In this document: in pieces, positions 7,993-15,818 of the stretch
Layout: each line of letters begins with the position of its first letter
Position numbering within the stretch: position 1 is the stretch's first letter
Source of the DNA: Mesorhizobium sp. L2C084A000
GTDB lineage: Bacteria > Pseudomonadota > Alphaproteobacteria > Rhizobiales > Rhizobiaceae
Reading direction: 5' to 3'
Length of the DNA stretch: 64,000 nucleotides
Assembly: GCF_000502875.1 (NCBI RefSeq)
Contig: NZ_AYWX01000009.1
Span: forward strand, 460,041-524,040
The notes under the pieces: generated by a model
The model's input: only the letters and a program-made list of their open reading frames with translations
Told to the model about the DNA's origin: nothing
Database searches by the model: none
Position numbers and translations under genes: made by a program

Positions 7993-8014
7993 GATATAAA
8001 GAAATCTTTATATC
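7993..8014. promoter_or_regulatory. Perfect 9-4-9 palindrome upstream of the methyl-THF methyltransferase gene
   Basis: GATATAAAG (7993-8001), spacer AAAT, CTTTATATC (8006-8014) forms a perfect inverted repeat in the 81-bp gap between metF and the gene at 8031, ending 16 nt before the ATG. It is too AT-rich for a terminator and lacks a T-run. The form is that of a winged-helix (ArsR-type) operator. Methionine-cycle regulators such as SahR use AT-rich palindromes of this kind, from memory. Confidence 0.6.
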
Positions 8015-8030
8015 ACGGCGGAGAGACTTC

Positions 8031-9005
8031 ATGACCCGTACCATTGTCGCCTCGGCGACACGAGAAATCATCATCGGCTTCGACCAGCCGTTCTGCGTGA
8101 TCGGTGAACGCATCAATCCGACCGGCCGCAAGAAGCTGGCCGCCGAGATGATCGCGGGCAATTTCGAGACCGTCATCAGGGACGCATTGGAGCAGGCAGC
8201 CTGCGGCGCCACCATGCTCGACGTCAACGCGGGCGTCACCTCGGTCAATCCGAACGAGACCGAACCCGGCCTCTTGGTGCAGACGCTGGAGATCGTGCAA
8301 GGGCTTGTCGACCTGCCGCTGTCGATCGACAGCTCCGTCACCGCCGCGATCGAAGCCGCGTTGAAGGTCGCCAAGGGCCGCCCGCTGGTCAACTCCGTCA
8401 CCGGCGAGGAAGAAAAGCTCGAAGCCATCCTGCCGCTGGTCAAGAAGTACAATGTGCCTGTCGTCGCCATCTCCAACGACGAGACCGGCATTTCGATGGA
8501 CCCGGACGTGCGCTTTGCCGTCGCCAAGAAGATCGTGCAGCGCTGCGCCGATTTCGGCATCCCCGCGCATGACGTCGTCGTCGACCCGCTGGTCATGCCG
8601 ATCGGCGCGCTGGGCGATGCCGGCCGCCAGGTCTTCGCGCTGCTGCGACGCCTGCGCGAAGAGCTCAAGGTCAACACCACCTGCGGCCTGTCCAACATCT
8701 CCTTCGGCCTGCCGCATCGCCACGGCATCAACGCCGCCTTCATCCCGATGGTGATCGGCGCCGGCATGACGTCAGCCATCATGAACCCGGTGCGTCCGCA
8801 GGAAATGGAAGCCGTGCGCGGCGCCAATGTGCTGAACGGCACCGACGAGAACTGCACCAACTGGATCCGTACCTACAAGGACTATAAGCCGGCAGAAGGC
8901 GGCCAGGCCGTTGCCGCCCCGACGCAGGTCAATGCGCCGGGCGACGGCGCCGGCAATGGCGGTCGCCGCCGTGGCGGTCGTGAAGCCCGGATGGGCCGAG
9001 GATAA
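8031..9005 (+). CDS. Methyltetrahydrofolate:corrinoid methyltransferase (pterin-binding family)
   Basis: The 324-residue protein belongs to the pterin-binding (DHPS-like) TIM-barrel family that includes AcsE, MtgA and the MetH pterin domain. Supporting segments are VIGERINPTGRKKL near residue 23, LDVNAGVTSVNPNE near residue 65 (pterin-binding Asp-x-Asn), LSIDSS near residue 100, NSVTGEEEK near residue 122 and TTCGLSNISFGLP near residue 220. It exchanges a methyl group between corrinoid and THF. In this setting it should take methyl from the corrinoid protein and make methyl-THF for MetF. ATG 8031 follows GGAGAG. The last 35 residues are a Gly/Arg-rich tail (GGRRRGGREARMGRG) that is unusual for the family. 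Confidence 0.88.
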   Translation: MTRTIVASATREIIIGFDQPFCVIGERINPTGRKKLAAEMIAGNFETVIRDALEQAACGATMLDVNAGVTSVNPNETEPGLLVQTLEIVQGLVDLPLSIDSSVTAAIEAALKVAKGRPLVNSVTGEEEKLEAILPLVKKYNVPVVAISNDETGISMDPDVRFAVAKKIVQRCADFGIPAHDVVVDPLVMPIGALGDAGRQVFALLRRLREELKVNTTCGLSNISFGLPHRHGINAAFIPMVIGAGMTSAIMNPVRPQEMEAVRGANVLNGTDENCTNWIRTYKDYKPAEGGQAVAAPTQVNAPGDGAGNGGRRRGGREARMGRG

Positions 9006-9015
9006 GCGCGCAATC

Positions 9016-11106
9016 GTGAACTCACCTGCAAACATCACCGATCCGCTCGTGCTTTTCATGCCGTCCGGCAAGCGCGGGCGGTTTCCTGTCGGCACGCCGG
9101 TGCTTGATGCCGCGCGCCAGCTTGGTGTCTATGTCGAAAGTGTGTGCGGCGGACGCGCCACCTGCGGGCGCTGCCAGATCGAAGTGCAGGAAGGCAATTT
9201 CGCCAAGCACAAGATCACCTCCTCCAACGACCACATCACGCCCAAGGGTGCCAAGGAAGAGCGCTATGAGCGCGTCCGCGGCCTGCCCGAACGGCGCCGC
9301 CTCTCTTGCTCGGCGCAGATCCTCGGCGACCTCGTCATCGACGTGCCGCAGGATACGGTCATCAACGCGCAGACCATCCGCAAGGATGCCGACACCAGGG
9401 TGATCGCCCGCGATGCGGCGATCCGCATGTGCTATGTCGAGATCGAAGAACCCGACATGCACAAGCCGCTCGGCGATCTCGACCGGCTGAAGATCGCGCT
9501 GATGCACGACTGGGGCTTGAAAAGCCTTGATTTCGATTTTCATCTGCTGCCGCAGGTGCAAGGCATCCTGCGCAAGGGCAACTGGACGGCGACCGCCGCC
9601 ATCTACAAGGATGCCGACTCAGAGACAGCGCGCGTCGTGGCGCTGTGGCCCGGCCTCAAGAACGAAGCCTATGGGCTGGCTTGCGACATCGGCTCGACCA
9701 CCATCGCCATGCATCTGGTATCGCTGCTGTCGGGCCGCGTCGCCGCCTCGTCCGGCACGTCGAACCCGCAGATCCGCTTCGGCGAGGATCTGATGAGCCG
9801 CGTCTCCTATGTGATGATGAACCCGGATGGTCGCGAAGGCATGACGGTTGCCGTGCGTGAGGCGATCTCGGGCCTGGTCGACAAGGTCTGCGCCGAAGGC
9901 AATGTCCAGCGCAACGACATCCTGGACAGCGTCTTCGTCGGCAATCCGATCATGCACCATCTGTTCCTCGGCATCGATCCGACCGAGCTTGGCGGCGCGC
10001 CCTTTGCGCTGGCCGTTTCGGGCGCCGTGCATATCAAGGCATCCGACATCGGCTTGAAGCTCAACCAGGGCGCCAGGCTCTACATGCTGCCTTGCATCGC
10101 CGGCCATGTCGGAGCGGACGCGGCGGCGGTGACGCTGTCGGAAGGCCCGCATCGCCAGGACGAGATGATGCTGATCGTCGATGTCGGCACCAATGCCGAG
10201 ATCGTACTCGGCAATCGCCAGCGGGTGGTTGCGGCTTCCTCGCCCACCGGCCCTGCCTTCGAGGGTGCCGAAATCTCCGGCGGCCAGCGGGCAGCACCCG
10301 GCGCCATCGAGCGCGTGCGCATCGACCCAGACACGCTGGAGCCGAAATACCGCGTCATCGGCTCGGAACTGTGGTCCGACGAACCGGGCTTCCTGGAGAG
10401 CGTCCAGGCAACCGGCGTCACCGGCATCTGCGGTTCCGGCATCATCGAGGTGGTGGCCGAGATGTATCTCGCCGGCATCATTTCCGAGGACGGCGTCATC
10501 GACGGCGGGCTTTCGGCCCGTTCGCCGCGCGTCACCGCCAACGGCCGCACCTTCTCCTATGTGCTGAAGGAAGGCTCCGCCGCATTGACGGAAGATGGGC
10601 CGAAGATCACCATCACCCAGACCGATGTGCGCGCCATTCAGCTTGCCAAGGCAGCGCTTTATGCCGGGACCAAGCTGTTGATGGAAAAGCAGAACACCGA
10701 GCATGTCGACCGCATCCATTTCGCCGGCGCCTTCGGCTCCTTCATCGATCCGAAATACGCCATGGTGCTCGGGCTGATCCCGGATTGCGACCTCGACAAG
10801 GTCTCGGCCGTCGGCAACGCCGCAGGTGCCGGCGCCCGCATGGCGCTGCTCAATCGCGGCTACCGCCGCGAGATCGAGGACACGGTCAGCAAGATCGAGA
10901 AGATCGAGACGGCGCTGGAACCGAAATTCCAGGAGCATTTCGTCTACGCCATGGCGCTGCCCAACAAGGTCGATCCGTTCCCAAAACTGTCGGCAGCGGT
11001 GAAACTGCCGCCGCGCAAGACGGTCAGCGAGGACGGTGTTGCCGGCGACGCTGCTCCGCGACGGCGTTCGCGCGAAGGCCACGCCGCCAGGCGTGGACGG
11101 GAATAA
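9016..11106 (+). CDS. ASKHA / 2Fe-2S corrinoid-reactivation protein (RamA/RACE-like)
   Basis: The 696-residue protein has an N-terminal plant-type 2Fe-2S domain with Cys44, Cys50, Cys53 (CGGRATCGRC) and Cys98. A linker follows, then a large ASKHA ATPase-fold domain with LACDIGSTTIAMHL (about residue 225) and LIVDVGTNAEIVLG (about residue 390). Proteins of this build reduce inactive Co(II) corrinoid back to Co(I) at the cost of ATP. The frame is open into the preceding gene. I chose GTG 9016, just after its stop codon, with GAGGA about 14 nt upstream; an earlier GTG is also possible. The C-terminus is Arg-rich, like the tail of the preceding protein. It is the natural repair enzyme for the corrinoid protein at 2543. 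Confidence 0.88.
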   Translation: MNSPANITDPLVLFMPSGKRGRFPVGTPVLDAARQLGVYVESVCGGRATCGRCQIEVQEGNFAKHKITSSNDHITPKGAKEERYERVRGLPERRRLSCSAQILGDLVIDVPQDTVINAQTIRKDADTRVIARDAAIRMCYVEIEEPDMHKPLGDLDRLKIALMHDWGLKSLDFDFHLLPQVQGILRKGNWTATAAIYKDADSETARVVALWPGLKNEAYGLACDIGSTTIAMHLVSLLSGRVAASSGTSNPQIRFGEDLMSRVSYVMMNPDGREGMTVAVREAISGLVDKVCAEGNVQRNDILDSVFVGNPIMHHLFLGIDPTELGGAPFALAVSGAVHIKASDIGLKLNQGARLYMLPCIAGHVGADAAAVTLSEGPHRQDEMMLIVDVGTNAEIVLGNRQRVVAASSPTGPAFEGAEISGGQRAAPGAIERVRIDPDTLEPKYRVIGSELWSDEPGFLESVQATGVTGICGSGIIEVVAEMYLAGIISEDGVIDGGLSARSPRVTANGRTFSYVLKEGSAALTEDGPKITITQTDVRAIQLAKAALYAGTKLLMEKQNTEHVDRIHFAGAFGSFIDPKYAMVLGLIPDCDLDKVSAVGNAAGAGARMALLNRGYRREIEDTVSKIEKIETALEPKFQEHFVYAMALPNKVDPFPKLSAAVKLPPRKTVSEDGVAGDAAPRRRSREGHAARRGRE

Positions 11107-11134
11107 GCGGCCGCGCCCACCGCCTTTCCAAACT

Positions 11135-11174
11135 CATTTGCATGCAAATGTTTCCGGATCGCTTGATCCGGAAA
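11135..11174. repeat. Two adjacent perfect palindromes downstream of the reactivase gene
   Basis: CATTTGCATGCAAATG (11135-11150) is a 16-bp palindrome. It is followed without a gap by TTTCCGGATC (11151-11160), loop GCTT, GATCCGGAAA (11165-11174), a 10-bp stem hairpin. There is no T-run directly after, so intrinsic termination is uncertain. The pair fills much of the 182-bp gap before the small gene at 11289. Confidence 0.6.
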
Positions 11175-11288
11175 CCAAAACGCTGTTTTCGTGAAATTCG
11201 CCAGATACATGGCAGGCGCATTCAACCGGCATCGAATGGCAGGCTGGAGATATCTTTCAGCCGTCGCAACGCTCCAGAGGAGACAACG

Positions 11289-11474
11289 ATGTCAATGCTC
11301 GAAAGCCTCGGCCGCCATGGCACGGCCATCAAGAATGCTCACGACCGCAGCAAGGCGCGGCGCTTGTTGAACAGCCTGCCGCCTGAGATTCAGAAGGACA
11401 TCGGCTGGCCGGTGTCGCCGCGGTCCAGCGAAAAGGCAGCACTCATCAACACCATCTGGAGCGCCGCGCGCTGA
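11289..11474 (+). CDS. Small DUF1127-like protein, copy A
   Basis: The 61-residue basic protein begins MSMLESLGRHGT and contains SLPPEIQKDIGWPV at residues 29-42. It is clearly related to the 61-residue protein at 13800: both share M-S-x-L-x-S-L-G-R near the start and S-L-P-x-E-x-Q-K-D-I-G-W-P in the middle. The Lys-Asp-Ile-Gly core recalls DUF1127 proteins, small Arg-rich proteins with RNA-related roles in some alphaproteobacteria. AGGAG lies eight bases upstream of the ATG. Membership of DUF1127 itself is tentative, because the usual Arg-rich N-terminus is weaker here. Confidence 0.7.
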   Translation: MSMLESLGRHGTAIKNAHDRSKARRLLNSLPPEIQKDIGWPVSPRSSEKAALINTIWSAAR

Positions 11475-11509
11475 TGACCTTCGCCGACAAATGCAAATTG
11501 CTCGGCATG

Positions 11510-11536
11510 CGCCGGGGATCTCGCATGTCCCCGGCG
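11510..11536 (+). terminator. GC-rich hairpin downstream of the small gene
   Basis: CGCCGGGGA (11510-11518) pairs with TCCCCGGCG (11528-11536) across a 9-nt loop, 36 bp after the stop codon of the gene at 11289. It lacks a T-tract, so it is a weak or Rho-assisted terminator at best. Confidence 0.4.
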
Positions 11537-11707
11537 ACCACCAGCAACCGGCTGCGTGCCGCACTTTTGCCGCGCCGCTGAGCACCGCGGCGCGGATCAC
11601 ACCACCGTGTAGATACGGCGCGAATCTTGACATTTTCGGCCACGGCACGATCTTCGAAGATAGTGGGGGTTCTCTTAGTCGGCTTTGGCCGAAGTTCGCG
11701 TATCCGC

Positions 11708-12655
11708 ATGCCAAGTTTGAAAAGCCATGTCGTGTCTTTTGTCCTGCGGCACAGCCGCAAGCAGGCATTTGCCAGTCCGGAAAATCTGCAGCGCTGGATC
11801 GCGGCCGCGCGCAAGACCGAGAACCACCGGCCGCCCGCCTCGCTGCACCAGCGTCTCGACATCGAGATGCATACGGTCGATGGCTTCCCCGTCTACGAAA
11901 TCGCACCCAGGACCGGCGAAAAGAAGCGGATTCTCTACTTGCACGGTGGTGCCTATGTCTTTGAAATCACACCCTATCATTGGCACCTAATCGCCGAGAT
12001 GGCGGATCGGCTGGGCTACGGGATCACGGTGCCGATCTATCCAATCGCTCCCGAACACGATTTCCATGCCATGTTCGGAATGGTTGGCGATGTCTACCGG
12101 CAGATGCTCACCGAGACGGAAGCCGAAGACATCGTCTTCATGGGCGATTCCGCCGGCGGCAATATGGCTGTGGTGTTGACCATGATGGCCGCCGAAGAAG
12201 GACTGCCCCTACCGTCGCGGCATGTGCTCATTTCGCCGGGTCTCGACGTGTCGCTCACCAATCCCGCAGTGTTCGAGGCGGAACGCAACGACCCTTGGCT
12301 GGGCATAGCTGGCGGACGAGAGGCAATTCGCCTGTACAGTGCCGGCATCGATCCCAGCGATTGGCACATCAGCCCGGTCTATGGAGATTTGTCCGTGCTG
12401 CCAAGAACGCTGCTTTTGACCGGCTCGCGCGATCTTTTGACTCCCGACAATCTGATCTTCGCCGAAAAAGCCCGCGCAGCCGGCGTTGAAATCGATCTTG
12501 TCTATGAGGAAGGCATGTTCCACGTCTGGCCGCTGATCGACATGCCGGAAGCGCGGCGCGCCCGCGAGCGCATCGTCGAATTTCTCGGGGAGAGCCGGAT
12601 CGTACAAGATACGAGATTAAGGCCTGAACAGCGCCCAGCCGAAGCGGCGGAGTAG
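11708..12655 (+). CDS. Alpha/beta hydrolase of the hormone-sensitive-lipase family
   Basis: The 315-residue protein shows the HSL-type esterase elements in order: LYLHGGAYVF near residue 80 (HGG oxyanion hole), MGDSAGGN near residue 145 (nucleophile Ser in GDSAGG), SRDLLTPDN near residue 240 (acid Asp) and MFHVWP near residue 273 (His). It likely hydrolyses a short-chain ester or lactone in the cytosol. The frame is open 81 nt further upstream, but ATG 11708 gives the expected family length. No strong ribosome site is visible. The gene ends 26 bp from the convergent LysR gene, and nothing ties it to the corrinoid module. Confidence 0.82.
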   Translation: MPSLKSHVVSFVLRHSRKQAFASPENLQRWIAAARKTENHRPPASLHQRLDIEMHTVDGFPVYEIAPRTGEKKRILYLHGGAYVFEITPYHWHLIAEMADRLGYGITVPIYPIAPEHDFHAMFGMVGDVYRQMLTETEAEDIVFMGDSAGGNMAVVLTMMAAEEGLPLPSRHVLISPGLDVSLTNPAVFEAERNDPWLGIAGGREAIRLYSAGIDPSDWHISPVYGDLSVLPRTLLLTGSRDLLTPDNLIFAEKARAAGVEIDLVYEEGMFHVWPLIDMPEARRARERIVEFLGESRIVQDTRLRPEQRPAEAAE

Positions 12656-12681
12656 CTTATATAATCGTCCTTACCAGCCGG

Positions 12682-13581
12682 TCAGAACTTGCCGGTTTCC
12701 CGAAACACTTCGAAGGTCGCGCGAATGTGGTCGGCAACGGCCTTGACCGGGGCACTGGCATCCGGCGCCACAACCATCGCCAGATTGTAGGTCCCGATGT
12801 CGGGCATGCCGTCCTTCGGGCAGAGTTCGACCATGTCATTGCCGAGGAACGACTTCGGCAATGGCGCCACGGCGAGATCGGACATGATCGCGGCGCGCTG
12901 GCCGGCCGTGTGTGCGCTCATATAGGCGATGCGGTAGTTGCGGCCCTCGCGGCCAAGCGCGTCGAGCGCCCCGGCACGCCAGGCGCAGCCCTCTTCCCAA
13001 AGCGACACCGGCAAGGGCTCGCGCAAATGCGCGCAGCCGCCCTTGGCGCCGGCCCAGACGATCGGCTCGGTCAGCAGCACCTCGGCGCCGAGCGCGCTGG
13101 TCTTGTAGGAATTGGTCAACAGCGTGATGTCGAGCGCCCGGTCGTCCATGCGCCGGCGCAGATTGCTGCTCTGGTCTATGGTGACGTCGACGGCGATCGA
13201 CGGATGCGACTGCGCGAAACGCTTCAACACATGCGGCAGCACGCGCTCACCGTAATCGTCCGGCGAGCCAAGCCGCACCACACCGACAATCTCGGGAATG
13301 ATGAACTTCGACACCACCTCGCGATTAATGGACAGCAGCCGGCGGGCATAGCCGAGCAGCATCTCGCCGTCCGTGGTCAGCGACACCGAGCGAGCGTCGC
13401 GCGCGAACACGGAGCGGCCGAGAATGTCCTCGAGCTTCTTGATCTGCATGGAAACGGCCGACGGCGTGCGGAACACGGCATTGGCGGCGGTGGTGAAGCT
13501 GCCGGTCTCGGCAATCGCCACGAACGTGCGCAAAACATCGAGATCGAGCAGTGGCAGCGGATGATTGAGCGGGGCGTTCAT
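12682..13581 (-). CDS. LysR-family transcriptional regulator
   Basis: The 299-residue protein has an N-terminal winged helix-turn-helix (about residues 15-75; ETGSFTTAANAVFRTPSAVS and then KKLEDILG), followed by a LysR effector-binding domain. The ligand domain starts near residue 100 (GVVRLGSPDDYGERVLP). It runs leftward and is divergent from the small gene at 13800 over 218 bp, the usual place for its own operator. That would make the small gene a candidate target. The effector is unknown; neighbours give no clear hint. Confidence 0.88.
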   Translation of the reverse strand: MNAPLNHPLPLLDLDVLRTFVAIAETGSFTTAANAVFRTPSAVSMQIKKLEDILGRSVFARDARSVSLTTDGEMLLGYARRLLSINREVVSKFIIPEIVGVVRLGSPDDYGERVLPHVLKRFAQSHPSIAVDVTIDQSSNLRRRMDDRALDITLLTNSYKTSALGAEVLLTEPIVWAGAKGGCAHLREPLPVSLWEEGCAWRAGALDALGREGRNYRIAYMSAHTAGQRAAIMSDLAVAPLPKSFLGNDMVELCPKDGMPDIGTYNLAMVVAPDASAPVKAVADHIRATFEVFRETGKF

Positions 13582-13799
13582 GGCAACCGACCTTCAATTT
13601 TTCTGATACAAAACATCATTCCATTTCGTTTGATTGAACATCAGAATGGGTGGATAGTCAACTCCATCGAAGCAGTAGCTGCCCCAAGCAGCCATGAAAC
13701 GACCTCGACACAGACCTGCATTCGACACGAAATGAAGTTGAAACAAACCCGCAGTAGCCAACTCGCTGTCTGGCACTAGCCAACCCAAAGGAGAAAGAG

Positions 13800-13985
13800 A
13801 TGTCTATCCTGTCGTCCCTTGGTCGCATCGCGACCGAATTCAGCGCGGCACGCGCGCGCTATCAGACCGAGCGCGCTATCCGCTCCCTGCCGATCGAACT
13901 GCAGAAGGACATCGGCTGGCCTGAAGCTTCCGACACCAAGACCGGTACTCGCAATGGCATCGGATCCTGGGCTGGAGCAAAGTAG
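13800..13985 (+). CDS. Small DUF1127-like protein, copy B
   Basis: The 61-residue protein begins MSILSSLGRIATEF and holds SLPIELQKDIGWPE at residues 29-42. It is a paralogue of the protein at 11289, about half identical over the first 41 residues and divergent after. AAGGAG sits about eight bases ahead of the ATG, a strong ribosome site. A terminator follows at 14005. It is divergent from the LysR gene. Its function is not known. The basic, short, soluble character fits a small RNA- or DNA-binding protein. Confidence 0.72.
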   Translation: MSILSSLGRIATEFSAARARYQTERAIRSLPIELQKDIGWPEASDTKTGTRNGIGSWAGAK

Positions 13986-14323
13986 ATCGTGTGTACCATG
14001 TGCTGAAGGCCTGCCGCGCAGCCCGCCCGGCAGGCCTTCTCTGTTTTACTTGTATTCAACTGAGCTTTGGAGCCATGTCGCCGGCGCATGACGCATATGA
14101 GAAAGCCGCATAGCGGCTCCTGTTTCCAATTAATGCCTTGTAAATAATCGTAAATTTTGGGCACCTTGCTCAAATCTGTCGCAATCGATGTCGCATTTCA
14201 TATCAAGCGCTTCGCTTTTGCGATTTAGTTTCTACTTACACAAGCCTATATCAGCGCCAGCAAACGAGCTGCCCCACTCCATCAAGCGAAGGCGACCCGT
14301 CTAAGCAACAAATGGAGATGATT
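13986..14323. other. 338-bp intergenic stretch: terminator, hairpin and TGTCGC motifs
   Basis: Apart from the terminator at 14005-14045, this stretch holds a short hairpin (AGCCGC / GCGGCT at about 14104-14118) and a relatively AT-rich block. It also has two direct TGTCGCA copies at 14177-14183 and 14189-14195, and presumably the promoter of the 44-residue gene at 14324. I see no other gene. Confidence 0.5.
14005..14045 (+). terminator. Rho-independent terminator after small gene B
   Basis: GAAGGCCTGCCG (14005-14016) pairs perfectly with CGGCAGGCCTTC (14028-14039) over an 11-nt loop, followed by TCTGTTTT. It lies 20 nt after the stop codon of the gene at 13800. Confidence 0.88.
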
Positions 14324-14458
14324 ATGAAGCTTTTTGCACGCCTCTTTGCCCGCCGCGAAATGAACCTGACCACCGCTCTCGAGCGTCAGCGTCTTGCCAA
14401 CACCATGCCCGGCCAGACCGGCGCCATGAATGCGGCGCGCCTCGGCTTCATCGCCTGA
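14324..14458 (+). CDS. Putative 44-residue basic peptide
   Basis: An ORF of 44 codons starts at ATG 14324 (MKLFARLFARREMNLTTALE) with GGAG six bases upstream, and ends at TGA 14458, 44 bp before a strong terminator. The N-terminal 12 residues are amphipathic and Arg-rich. It is too short for family assignment by eye. The combination of ribosome site, ORF and terminator, and its place in a run of small basic genes, supports it as real. In-frame ATGs at 14312 and 14318 are alternative starts. Confidence 0.55.
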   Translation: MKLFARLFARREMNLTTALERQRLANTMPGQTGAMNAARLGFIA

Positions 14459-14502
14459 AGATTTCTAGAGGCAGCGCATCCCTGCCGCTGCTTTAAAATT
14501 GC

Positions 14503-14535
14503 AACGCCGCCTGGCTCCAGCCAGAGCGGCGTTTT
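14503..14535 (+). terminator. Rho-independent terminator after the 44-residue ORF
   Basis: AACGCCGC (14503-14510) plus CTGG pairs with CCAG plus GCGGCGTT (14526-14533), with one bulged A, followed by TTG. The stem is about 12 bp. Confidence 0.8.
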
Positions 14536-14614
14536 GTTCTGTGCGCAGGCCGTACGTTGCCCGTCCCTTGAACAGTTCGTGCCACTTCCAGGGCTCGCTG
14601 CACGCCGATTGCCC

Positions 14615-14636
14615 ATTTGCGACCCATGTCGCAAAT
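14615..14636. promoter_or_regulatory. Perfect palindrome ATTTGCGAC-N4-GTCGCAAAT upstream of the GATase1-AraC regulator
   Basis: ATTTGCGAC (14615-14623), spacer CCAT, GTCGCAAAT (14628-14636) is a perfect 9-4-9 inverted repeat, 105 bp before the regulator's TTG start. It contains the TGTCGC core in both directions. The same core occurs near 2382-2446, 14177-14195 and 19889. It is a candidate binding site of the regulator at 14741. Confidence 0.55.
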
Positions 14637-14684
14637 TTAATCTTGTCGTAGCGGCGTAGCCGATTGACAGACATGGTTTTTCCT

Positions 14685-14710
14685 GATGTCGCTATGCTAT
14701 TCGCGACATC
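14685..14710. promoter_or_regulatory. Inverted repeat GATGTCGC-N10-GCGACATC before the regulator gene
   Basis: GATGTCGC (14685-14692) and GCGACATC (14703-14710) form an 8-bp inverted repeat with a 10-nt spacer, ending 30 bp before the TTG start at 14741. The position fits autoregulation. TGTCGC is the half-site core known for ArgR, a member of the same AraC subfamily. Confidence 0.5.
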
Positions 14711-14740
14711 CTGTTCGCGCCATGGCTGTGTGAGGTTCCC

Positions 14741-15742
14741 TTGAACGCGGTAAAGCATCCGATCAAGCGATCGTTTGTATTCTTCCTTATTCCCGATTTC
14801 ACCATGATCGCTTTTGCGACCGCGCTCGACCCGCTGCGCTCGGCCAATCGCATGCTCGGCTACGAGGCCTATCGCTGGCGCCTCGCCAGCATCGACGGCA
14901 AGCCGGTGCGCGCCTCGAACGGGGTCGAATGCGCGGTCAACACCTCGCTCGAGGATGAGCGCAAGAAGATGGCAGGTCCCGACCGGCCGAACATGGCCAT
15001 CGTCTGCAGCGGCATCAACGTCGAGCGCTACCAGAACAAGTCCGCCTTCGCCTGGCTGCGCGAGGAATACAATCGCGGCGTCGCCGTCGGCGGCCTGTGC
15101 ACCGGCGCGCATATCCTCGCCGCCGCCGGCCTGTTGTCCAACAAGCGCTGCGCCATCCACTGGGAGAACCTGCCGGGCTTTTCAGAGGCGTTTCCGAAGG
15201 CCAATGTCTTTGCCGACCTCTTCGAGATCGACCAGAATATCTACACCTGCGCCGGCGGCACTGCCGCGCTCGACATGATGCTGAAGCTGATCGGCGACGA
15301 CTTTGACGAGAACCTCGTCAACCGCGTCTGCGAGCAAGTGCTGACCGACCGCGTACGCAGCCCCACCGACCGCCAGCGCCTGCCGTTACGCGCCCGCCTC
15401 GGCGTCCAGAACTCAAAGGTGCTGACCATCATCGAACTGATGGAGGGCAATCTGTCGGAGCCGCTGTCACTGATCGAGATCGCCGACCATGTCGACCTGT
15501 CGCGCCGCCAGATCGAGCGGCTGTTCCGCACCGAGATGGGCCGCTCCCCCGCCCGCTATTATCTCGAAATCCGGCTCGACCGCGCCAGGCATCTCTTGAT
15601 CCAGTCCTCGATGCCGGTGGTCGAGGTGGCGGTCGCCTGCGGCTTCGTCTCGGCATCGCATTTCTCCAAATGCTACCGAGAACTCTACGCCCGCTCGCCG
15701 CAGCAGGAGCGCGTCGACCGCAAGCAACTGCTGGCGGCCTGA
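14741..15742 (+). CDS. GATase1-like AraC-family regulator (GbdR/ArgR type)
   Basis: The 333-residue protein has an N-terminal DJ-1/PfpI-like glutamine-amidotransferase domain (about residues 10-180, with VGGLCTGAHILAAAGLL around the nucleophile-elbow region). A C-terminal double helix-turn-helix AraC domain follows (about 225-325, with SLIEIADHVDLSRRQIERLF and VEVAVACGFVSASHFSKCYR). This build is shared by GbdR (glycine betaine/dimethylglycine), SouR (sarcosine), CdhR (carnitine) and ArgR. Translation starts at TTG 14741 with GAGG five bases before. Given the demethylation genes around it, a betaine- or methylamine-responsive activator is the best guess. TGTCGC palindromes lie upstream. Confidence 0.85.
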   Translation: MNAVKHPIKRSFVFFLIPDFTMIAFATALDPLRSANRMLGYEAYRWRLASIDGKPVRASNGVECAVNTSLEDERKKMAGPDRPNMAIVCSGINVERYQNKSAFAWLREEYNRGVAVGGLCTGAHILAAAGLLSNKRCAIHWENLPGFSEAFPKANVFADLFEIDQNIYTCAGGTAALDMMLKLIGDDFDENLVNRVCEQVLTDRVRSPTDRQRLPLRARLGVQNSKVLTIIELMEGNLSEPLSLIEIADHVDLSRRQIERLFRTEMGRSPARYYLEIRLDRARHLLIQSSMPVVEVAVACGFVSASHFSKCYRELYARSPQQERVDRKQLLAA

Positions 15743-15818
15743 TCCGATACGCCCACGGACAAACAGGCTAGTGTCATGATATCGTCAGGCAGCGGCGCCC
15801 CGCTGCCTGGAACCAACC

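Noticed and set aside
9619..11082. Long minus-strand open frame (487 codons) antisense to the corrinoid reactivator
   Set aside because: The plus-strand product has clear 2Fe-2S and ASKHA motifs. The antisense frame is His/Arg/Asp-rich with no recognisable domain, as expected from GC-rich shadow coding.
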